A stretch of 5,920 bases of DNA from Methanobrevibacter sp. (GTDB taxonomy: Archaea; Methanobacteriota; Methanobacteria; Methanobacteriales; Methanobacteriaceae), in the NCBI GenBank assembly GCA_009777005.1, contig WRMT01000193.1, positions 1-5,920 of the forward strand, in the 5' to 3' direction. The notes beneath the pieces were generated by a model that saw nothing but the letters and a program-made list of their open reading frames with translations, was not told the DNA's origin and did no database searches. Numbering within the stretch: position 1 is the stretch's first letter; the number at the start of each line of letters is the position of its first letter. Positions 1 to 4,233 of the stretch are shown here, piece after piece. Position numbers and translations under genes: made by a program.

Positions 1-312
1 CAAGTAAAATTAGCTACTATTCCTAAACTTAAGACAATTACTAATAAAGTAACATTGACTTCAAGTGTAACTGGAGTAATATTTAACACTCAGAAAAAAT
101 GGTACAACACAATTAAATTCTACAACAACGGCAAACTACAACATCAAATCCATGTACCAATTAAAGTCAATAGCTATAGTGCAGGCACAAGTATTTTGGA
201 TTATACCTTTAAAAAGAACCATAACAATATGACAATTCAAAGCATACTAAATGGTGGAACTAACTATAATAATGTTTTTGATTCAGTCAATGTTGTTGTT
301 AAAAAAACTTAA
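1..312 (+). CDS. Adhesin-like surface protein, C-terminal end (partial)
   Basis: The frame is open from base 1 and stops with TAA at 310-312, giving 103 C-terminal residues. The true start lies upstream of the window, so the TTG at 55 is only an internal codon. The segment is beta-rich and Asn/Thr/Ser-rich. It contains IKFYNNGK, a basic stretch, ILDYTF, and an ending in alternating hydrophobic residues (FDSVNVVVKK). This resembles the last Ig-like (Big_3-type) domain of Methanobrevibacter adhesin-like proteins and parallels the IEFFVN/IQFFVN strands of the protein at 4234-5920. I see no hydrophobic C-terminal helix or sorting motif, so anchoring must be non-covalent, through another domain, or absent. 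The family role, attachment or cell-surface interaction outside the cell, is inferred. A T-tract terminator follows directly. Confidence 0.7.
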   Translation, partial: QVKLATIPKLKTITNKVTLTSSVTGVIFNTQKKWYNTIKFYNNGKLQHQIHVPIKVNSYSAGTSILDYTFKKNHNNMTIQSILNGGTNYNNVFDSVNVVVKKT

Positions 313-320
313 AATTTTAA

Positions 321-350
321 TTTATTTATTTTTTTTTTTACTTTTTTTTT
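321..350 (+). terminator. T-tract terminator of the first adhesin gene
   Basis: Starting 8 bases after the TAA of the upstream gene is an almost pure T stretch, with runs of 11 and 9 T separated by AC. Euryarchaeal intrinsic termination typically uses such U-rich tracts without a strong hairpin. On the other strand the same bases form an A-rich tract beyond the truncated vapC. Confidence 0.7.
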
Positions 351-363
351 AAAAATTAATTGT

Positions 364-495
364 TTAACCAAGCACTACTGGAGAAATTATTTGTTCTTCA
401 TCCTCAATATCATTAGCTATTTCTACTGCTCTTTCATGCTGTTCTTCTGATTCAATATAATAAGAAACTAAAAAATTTGTATCAAGGAATATCAT
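364..495 (-). pseudogene. vapC: Truncated VapC-like PIN-domain toxin (N-terminal 43 aa)
   Basis: The ATG at 495-493 overlaps the antitoxin stop (ATGA), the usual vapBC coupling, with AGAGG just upstream (499-503). The product begins MIFLDTNFLVSYY, the classical first strand of a PIN-domain ribonuclease with the first metal-binding Asp in FLDTN, and continues through an acidic helix to IISPVVLG before TAA at 366-364. VapC toxins are usually 120-140 aa, so two thirds of the domain and the remaining acidic residues are missing. Reading past the stop gives T-I-N-F before a second stop and poly-A. This looks like the PIN motif LAETINxL, with the stop standing where the second catalytic Glu is expected. 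The simplest reading is GAA to TAA, with the rest of the gene lost. The stub should have no RNase activity. Without the vapB context it could pass for a random short ORF, but the motif and overlap argue against that. Confidence 0.8.
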
Positions 496-761
496 ATTCC
501 TCTTCTCACTTCTCTTACTAATTCAACAGCATTAAAAGGTTTACAACCCTTTACTATACCCGCCATTCTTTTTTTTCTTTCAGAATTAGGTTTTCTATTT
601 TTATTGGCAATAAGATAATCTGGAATTTTTTGTTCAGACTTTTCAATTCCCTTTTCTATAATGTCATTTAAAGCTTGATTTTCACTTATTCCTTCTTTTT
701 TAGCTATTTTACTAACAGCTTTTAATAAGTCAGGTTTAATATTATTTGTTCCAGAGCTCAT
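492..761 (-). CDS. vapB: VapB-type ribbon-helix-helix antitoxin
   Basis: This 89-residue protein has two parts. Residues 8-43 (IKPDLLKAVSKIAKKEGIS, then ENQALNDIIEKGIEK) fit the strand-helix-helix of RHH/VapB DNA-binding antitoxins. The basic C-terminus (GCKPFNAVELVREVRRG) matches the tail by which VapB proteins wrap around VapC. I chose the ATG at 761; a GTG at 770 in the same frame would add three residues, and neither has a clear Shine-Dalgarno. The family role is to neutralise the partner RNase and, with it, repress the operon. Here the toxin gene overlapping its stop codon is only a stub, so this is an orphan antitoxin by decay. It may still bind its operator or neutralise a related VapC elsewhere in the genome; that is inference. 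Confidence 0.8.
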   Translation of the reverse strand: MSSGTNNIKPDLLKAVSKIAKKEGISENQALNDIIEKGIEKSEQKIPDYLIANKNRKPNSERKKRMAGIVKGCKPFNAVELVREVRRGI

Positions 762-795
762 GACAATCACAGCTTTTATATTTGTCTTATCTTAC

Positions 796-803
796 TATAA
801 AAA
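796..803 (-). promoter_or_regulatory. Possible TATA box of the vapB operon
   Basis: The minus strand reads TTTTTATA in an A/T-rich setting, centred about 38 bases before the antitoxin ATG. A start site about 25-27 bases downstream would leave a leader of roughly 10 bases. A second TATA-like string (ATATAAAAG on the minus strand, near 774-782) lies too close to the ATG for a normal leader. In such AT-rich DNA the assignment is weak. Confidence 0.3.
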
Positions 804-831
804 ATATTCTGATTCATTGCATCTTATTGTT

Positions 832-849
832 AAAAAAAACTCAAAAAAA
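832..849 (-). terminator. Possible T-tract terminator after the 1054-1745 operon
   Basis: On the minus strand there are runs of 7 and 8 T separated by GAG. They lie about 205 bases beyond the stop of the winged-helix gene and about 30 bases before the likely vapB promoter. They would stop transcription before it enters vapB. A run of 11 T on the plus strand (861-871) lies beside it and could pair with the neighbouring A-run, giving a bidirectional A/T element. Confidence 0.35.
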
Positions 850-1053
850 TCATTGAATTCTTTTTTTTTTTAGTATAATTATTGTCAATACAAGTGTTAG
901 AAGAAAACAAAAGAAACTAATTTTTATTTTGAGAAAAGAATCTTTAATTATTTTATTTTTTTCTTTATTTTCCTATTTTTTGGTTTTTATTTTATATTTT
1001 TTAAAATAAAGTCATCATATTGGAAATTTTTATTAATCAGGATAAATATGTCG
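850..1053. other. AT-rich gene-free spacer
   Basis: I see no coding region or RNA gene here. Positions 918-1010 on the plus strand are strongly T-rich with few G or C, resembling an archaeal terminator region for plus-strand transcription, but no plus-strand gene lies directly upstream. It may be the remnant of an older 3' flank. Confidence 0.4.
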
Positions 1054-1482
1054 TTAAATAGCTATTTCTATTTTATCGTAATTAACTATTGGTATTTTAC
1101 GATTTTTACTTCCATATTTGAAGTCTATTAAACCTTCTTTTTCAAGTAGATTGACTTTTTTTTGAACAAAGCTAACTTCCTTATTAAGTATTTTAGCTAA
1201 TTCACTGATTGAATTAGGATTGTTTTCTTTAATAGTTTTTATTATTTCAAAATCTTTATTTCCTATGTTTATATCTTCAATGAATATTGTTTTTCCTTCT
1301 TCCTGTTCTTCATTTGGATGTTTTAGGAAATATTCCCAATCTTCAAGATCTGAGTATAATAACATATTTTCATTGTCTTTTTCAAACTTTCTTTTTAGAT
1401 TTTTCAATGATCCATATTGATTTTCAAGTTCTCTAATTTTATCTTTTCCTTTAATTATTCTCATTATTGTTAATGGTATCAT
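1054..1482 (-). CDS. HVO_A0114-type winged-helix DNA-binding protein, likely antitoxin
   Basis: This 142-residue protein has a charged, probably helical N-terminus (about 10-60) and a C-terminal winged helix. FEIIKTIKENNP (78-89) is helix 1, SISELAKIL (91-99) is helix 2, SFVQKKVNLLEKEGL (104-118) is the recognition helix, and a basic wing ends in KIPIVNYDKIEI (129-140). That last motif matches the (K/R)xPVVxYDEIEI ending of the HVO_A0114/COG4190 archaeal regulators. Its ATG overlaps the upstream stop as ATGA and has a good Shine-Dalgarno (AGAGGAG) inside the upstream gene, so the two are translationally coupled. Such proteins often sit beside TumE/DUF6516-like partners as DNA-binding antitoxins, and the gene order here fits. 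The expected job is to bind the operon promoter and neutralise the 88-aa partner. The wHTH call is firm; the antitoxin role is inferred. Confidence 0.75.
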   Translation of the reverse strand: MIPLTIMRIIKGKDKIRELENQYGSLKNLKRKFEKDNENMLLYSDLEDWEYFLKHPNEEQEEGKTIFIEDINIGNKDFEIIKTIKENNPNSISELAKILNKEVSFVQKKVNLLEKEGLIDFKYGSKNRKIPIVNYDKIEIAI

Positions 1483-1745
1483 AATAACTCCTCTGTTAAC
1501 TTCTTTTTATCAATTTTTTTATTATTTTCAATATGTTTCACTACAATTTTATATGCTTCATTAAGGTTATTTATTTGAATCGGATGGTGTTTCCCTTTTA
1601 ATGAATAATGTATATGTGGAAACCCATGAAAGTTATCGATCCTTATATTTATGGGAGTTATTGTTATTGCCCATCCCCTATAACCATTTTTACGATAGAG
1701 AGTATATTCTCCCACTTTCATTATCTCAGTTTCATTACTTTTCAT
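1479..1745 (-). CDS. Small TumE/DUF6516-like putative toxin
   Basis: This 88-residue protein is the first gene of a two-gene operon. The N-terminal half looks like beta strands (VGEYTLYRKNGYRGWAITI). The centre carries a histidine-rich signature: IRIDN (34-38), HGFPHIHYS (40-48), and KHHPI (52-56). Residues 60-88 look helical (LNEAYKIVVKHIENNKK). The order Arg-x-Asp-Asn, Pro-His-x-His, distal His resembles the RWDNAPHH...FPHHxH pattern of TumE/DUF6516 toxins, but this protein is shorter than the usual 100-130 aa. With the downstream winged-helix gene it matches a TumE-TumA-like pair. TumE-like proteins are regarded as toxins of TA systems, and the clustered His and Asp could form an active site; no activity can be read from sequence. 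The ATG at 1745 was chosen because the TATA box at 1771-1778 places transcription start close to it. An in-frame ATG at 1721 is the alternative. Confidence 0.6.
   Translation of the reverse strand: MKSNETEIMKVGEYTLYRKNGYRGWAITITPINIRIDNFHGFPHIHYSLKGKHHPIQINNLNEAYKIVVKHIENNKKIDKKKLTEELL
1488..1494 (-). promoter_or_regulatory. Shine-Dalgarno of the winged-helix gene
   Basis: AGAGGAG on the minus strand sits 5 bases before the ATG at 1482, within the last codons of the 88-aa gene. It fixes the start and supports reinitiation at the ATGA overlap. The first gene of the operon lacks such a site. Confidence 0.65.
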
Positions 1746-1770
1746 TAAAACATAAATATGAGGTTAATTT

Positions 1771-1778
1771 TATATAAA
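1771..1778 (-). promoter_or_regulatory. TATA box for a leaderless TA operon transcript
   Basis: The minus strand reads TTTATATA, close to the archaeal consensus, preceded by an A-rich BRE-like stretch. It is centred about 29 bases before the ATG at 1745. Archaeal transcription starts about 25-27 bases past the box, so the mRNA would begin at or within a few bases of the start codon. No Shine-Dalgarno precedes that ATG, which agrees with a leaderless mRNA. The winged-helix product would be expected to repress here. Confidence 0.6.
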
Positions 1779-1844
1779 TGTTTTTATTTTTTTAACCTGA
1801 CTTTTATAAATGTTTTCTCATTATTTACTATAAAAATATTCTTG

Positions 1845-2009
1845 TTGTTCACAAAAGAAAGAATAAAAAGTGAAGATGAGAAGATAGAATTAAAAGGAAA
1901 AACCAAACTATATAAAACCTTTTTCATTAATCAAGAATGTTCTTTAAAGATAAAAGTTGAAATTAACAAACCTGAAGCAAATGGAGAATTATATGTTGCA
2001 TGCTATTAA
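1845..2009 (+). CDS. Doubtful short ORF or gene remnant, unknown function
   Basis: I do not recognise this product. The frame is open from an ATG at 1758, but the first 28 or so residues (Phe/Leu/Ile only) are translated from T-rich promoter DNA of the divergent operon, so I start at the TTG at 1845 (another TTG is at 1842). The remaining 54 residues look protein-like: charged and hydrophobic residues alternate (KTKLYKTFFINQ, SLKIKVEINKPE), ending GELYVACY, as in a small beta-rich domain. There is no Shine-Dalgarno. A TATA-like string at 1803-1809 is placed for a short leader. It could be a small real protein, the 3' end of a decayed gene, or chance. Confidence 0.3.
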   Translation: MFTKERIKSEDEKIELKGKTKLYKTFFINQECSLKIKVEINKPEANGELYVACY

Positions 2010-2074
2010 AATATAGATTAGCTATTTTAATGGCATGTAGATTAGGGATAAACATTAATATTTAGCTAATTAGA

Positions 2075-2094
2075 GTGAAAAAAACTATTTTCAC
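2075..2094 (+). terminator. Weak hairpin after the short ORF
   Basis: GTGAAAA and TTTTCAC form a perfect 7-bp stem around a 6-base loop, 66 bases beyond the stop of the doubtful ORF. There is no long T-tract after it, so a terminator role is uncertain. Confidence 0.2.
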
Positions 2095-2291
2095 ATATTT
2101 GCTATTAATTTCAGTTATTAAATGCAATTTTAGCTAAATAAGAATAATAATCCTTCTAAAACAAATATACATTAGTCTGAGGTTTTTCATACTCTCTTTT
2201 TCTTTTATTTTATTTTAAGAATCCCTATTCAACCATTTACATGTAATATATTTATATCATAGCTATACATGTATTGAAAAAATGAATAGTT

Positions 2292-2311
2292 AATATTATA
2301 TATATAATATT
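2292..2311. repeat. Perfect 20-bp A/T palindrome inside a larger inverted repeat
   Basis: The sequence is self-complementary over 20 bases with an alternating TA core. It is flanked by AAAAAATGAATA at 2277-2288 and its exact complement at 2346-2357. It could bind a dimeric protein or extrude as a cruciform. It contains only A and T, so chance cannot be excluded. Confidence 0.4.
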
Positions 2312-2377
2312 TTGATATTTATCTTTAGTAATAAAAAAAATGGAATATTCATTTTTTTAATAGCTAATATGGGAACT

Positions 2378-2397
2378 AATTAATATAAATAATAAAA
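2378..2397 (+). repeat. 20-base direct repeat, copy outside the IS
   Basis: This A/T-only 20-mer with a TATA-like core (TTAATATAAATA) recurs exactly at 3959-3978 inside the IS. Both copies are preceded at a short distance by CTAATAT. It may be the original promoter of the downstream adhesin gene. Confidence 0.5.
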
Positions 2398-2453
2398 ACC
2401 ATAGGAGCTATTTAAAATACTATTTCCTATATTTTTCTTTAAAAATATTATCT

Positions 2454-2479
2454 GGCACTGTCAAAAATGGTGGTGCTGA
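2454..2479 (+). repeat. Left terminal inverted repeat of the IS
   Basis: This end reads GGCACTGTCAAAAAT, then GGT, then GGTGCTGA. It pairs with 4167-4192 at 22 of 26 positions; the mismatches are one base at position 4 and a block of three at positions 16-18. The transposase stop lies 12 bases inside it. Confidence 0.8.
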
Positions 2480-2490
2480 CTATGAATTTC

Positions 2491-3913
2491 CTAAGCCACA
2501 ATTGTTTTTCTATTTCTGTCCATCCATCTTTTTCTACCTAATGTTATAGTCCTTTCCAATCCTCTATCAGTTCGATAGATTCTTTTTTGATTATCTGGTA
2601 AAGAAACACCATTATAACATTCTAACTGGTTATTAGTCCTAGGTAAAAAATCATAAATCATATGATTAACTGTTTTTTCAAAAGTTTTATTTAATCGTCG
2701 AATGAATTTGGAAACAACAGAAGGTAAGTTATTTCTAGTATTGTATAATAATTTAAATCGTCTTTTAGCATTTTTAACATCATTTTGACTAAAAATATTT
2801 GATATCCTCTCTTTTAAATTATTTAATTTTTTTAATTCTTTGTTAAGGTCACGTGTTTCAGATTTTAACATTTTAACTTTCTTTTCATTCTTTTTGCGGA
2901 CTTTTTTATATTTGTAAAATGGTAATTTTTCATTAATTTTCTCTATTTTATTGTTGTTAGATTTTATTTTTCTTTTTAGGTGGTTTATAGGTTTTTTTAG
3001 ATCATTCATTAAGTTTTGCATTAAGTGAAAATTACAAAGTACGTGTAGCCAACCCATATCATCAATGATTGTGGAGTATGCTTTATCACCATCAGAGACC
3101 ATTCCTTTGACTTTTTTATCCTTCAAATTTTTTCTTAGGAATTCTTCTTTAAATTTAATGTCTAACTCTTCAGTAGGTATAATTAGATCATCAATAATTA
3201 TGTTGGTATGCACGTCCATTATCACAGGTCTTGCTCGAGATTCGCCATTAACTGAAGGAAATTGTTCATATATGGCAAAAACACCGCTTAACTCACTAAC
3301 ATCATATTTAAATGATTCTGCACATTCTTTTTTCAAGTATTCTTCACTTTCATTATCTAGAAAATTTAAGACGGATTGTCTTGTGAGTTTAGCTTGGTAT
3401 ATAAATGTTATTACTTCTGACATTTTCTCCAATGACATATATGCAATTTCATAAAGCTTTATAGTGCAGATCTTACTTTTTTTTCATAATTACAACCTTT
3501 AGGCACAAAATGATCAATATTAGTTACTTTTCCCAGTTTACATTTTTTGCTTTTACATTCGTATTTTTGTAAATGTGCTAATTCTACTTTATTCAATAAT
3601 CTCTCTCAGTATCCATTTCTTTTCATTATCGTTCCACATGACGGACATGCCACTGTTTTGCCATCCCAATAAATGACTTTAGTGATTTTTGGAATAATTT
3701 TTTATATTCACGAAGAAGAGAAGGGGTAGCTAAAGGAGAAAGTTTCATGATATTTCCTTCTATTTCTACCAAAGAGTTATATGCTTCATCATCCAATTTA
3801 TTACTGTGCGGTTTTTTGTCATGATTAATAATTATCGCACACACACTCTTATTAATTTTTATTTTTTTTGAGAGAGTAAAAAATTCACATGAGGAAATTA
3901 TATCATAATTCAA
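2491..3913 (-). pseudogene. IS transposase, zinc ribbon plus DDE, broken by three lesions
   Basis: Three consecutive frames rebuild a protein of about 474 aa. Part 1, from a TTG at 3913, runs to ...LLREYKK. A -1 shift at the A-run 3703-3698 then opens IIPKITKVIYWDGKTVACPSCG. A TGA at 3608-3606 interrupts (probably CGA in GYRER). The frame continues to the second cysteine pair (YECKSKKC) and GCNYEKK, then a second -1 shift at the A-run 3484-3477 leads through SKICTIKLYEIAY into the 315-aa open frame starting MSLEKM at 3438. CPSC and CKSKKC form an N-terminal zinc ribbon. In the 315-aa part the catalytic triad is intact: D75 (VIMDVH), D116 (MVSDGD) and E273 (NNQLECYNG), with the MULE-type CNFHLMQN motif (135-142) and a Lys-rich coiled coil (about 150-215) between D and E. 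An 8-to-9 and a 6-to-7 A correction restores both frames. Without them no functional transposase can be made. Confidence 0.85.
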
Positions 3914-4166
3914 ATTTTTAAAAATCTTAATTAAAATTAATTCTAATATTACTATTTAAATTAATATAAATAATAAAATATTCTTAATTTTTAAAAATAA
4001 GATTAAGATTAATTAAACAAATAATAAGAATTTTAATAATATATAAATCATTATATTTGATAATGAAAAATTCAAATTTTAGTGAAAATAATCATGATAT
4101 ACTCCCATCACGTGGATTTTTGACTATGCCTTTTTGTTCAAATTTTAACATTTGAGTTTTATAAAC
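3914..4166. other. AT-rich non-coding arm of the IS
   Basis: No gene is visible between the transposase start and the right end, though the transposase frame stays open without a good start back to about 3956. The arm holds three copies of TTCAAATTTT (3909-3918, 4071-4080, 4137-4146), two copies of the 12-base palindrome ATTTTTAAAAAT (near 3913 and 3988), and the 20-base repeat at 3959-3978, whose minus strand carries a TATA-like ATTTATATTA about 54 bases before the transposase start. Confidence 0.45.
3959..3978 (+). repeat. 20-base direct repeat, copy inside the IS
   Basis: This is identical to 2378-2397 outside the element. On the minus strand it overlaps the most likely TATA element of the transposase gene. 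Confidence 0.5.
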
Positions 4167-4169
4167 TCA
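4153..4169 (+). promoter_or_regulatory. Hairpin and possible outward TATA box at the IS right end
   Basis: TGAGTTT and AAACTCA form a perfect 7-bp stem around TAT, ending in the first bases of the right inverted repeat. Its centre, TTTTATAAA (4157-4165), is a TATA-like box pointing to the adhesin gene. A start about 26 bases on (near 4188) would give a leader of about 46 bases containing the Shine-Dalgarno at 4217-4225. That it works as a promoter is inference. Confidence 0.35.
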
Positions 4170-4192
4170 GCACCGTAATTTTTGACAGAGCC
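4167..4192 (-). repeat. Right terminal inverted repeat of the IS
   Basis: Read on the minus strand it gives GGCTCTGTCAAAAAT, TAC, GGTGCTGA, matching the left end at 22 of 26 positions. It ends 24 bases before the adhesin ribosome binding site. Confidence 0.8.
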
Positions 4193-4216
4193 CTTCTAAT
4201 AAAATTAAATAAAAAA

Positions 4217-4225
4217 AGGAGGTGA
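4217..4225 (+). promoter_or_regulatory. Strong Shine-Dalgarno of the second adhesin gene
   Basis: AGGAGGTGA is a 9-base complement to the archaeal 16S rRNA 3' end (UCACCUCCU), placed 8 bases before the ATG at 4234. It fixes the start and shows that this mRNA has a leader, unlike the TA operon. Confidence 0.9.
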
Positions 4226-4233
4226 AAAAAACT

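Larger units (their letters stand above)
2010..2453. other. Long AT-rich intergenic stretch left of the IS
   Basis: No gene, tRNA or rRNA is visible in these 444 bases. The stretch holds a short hairpin (2075-2094), a 20-bp palindrome (2292-2311) flanked by 12-base inverted repeats (2277-2288 and 2346-2357), two copies of the self-complementary octamer TACATGTA near 2239 and 2265, and a TATA-like element in a 20-base repeat (2378-2397). Before the IS inserted, its right part was probably the promoter and leader of the adhesin gene now starting at 4234. Confidence 0.5.
2454..4192. mobile_element. Decayed insertion sequence, 1.74 kb, ISNCY/MULE-like
   Basis: The element is bounded by imperfect inverted repeats at 2454-2479 and 4167-4192 (22 of 26 positions match; both ends read GGC-x-CTGTCAAAAAT inward). 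It carries one minus-strand zinc-ribbon/DDE transposase, which is broken. The GGCxCTGTCAAAAA end recalls the ISM1/ISNCY type elements of Methanobrevibacter as I remember them; I cannot confirm the family, and ISM1 as I recall it is shorter. The flanking octamers (TATTATCT left, CTTCTAAT right) are not a direct repeat, so no target duplication is visible. That fits an old insertion or later rearrangement. A 250-base AT-rich stretch lies between the transposase start and the right end. Confidence 0.8.

Noticed and set aside
1220..1420. Plus-strand 66-residue Ser/Phe-rich frame
   Set aside because: It is antisense to the winged-helix gene.
1758..1844. N-terminal extension of the short ORF from the ATG at 1758
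   Set aside because: It translates only T-rich promoter DNA into Phe/Leu/Ile and overlaps the TATA box of the divergent operon; it could pass for a membrane segment but is more simply composition.
3065..3454. Plus-strand 129-residue frame
   Set aside because: It is antisense to the DDE transposase, which has clear catalytic motifs.
2446..4200. Target-site duplication flanking the IS
   Set aside because: The octamers next to the two ends (TATTATCT and CTTCTAAT) do not match as a direct repeat.
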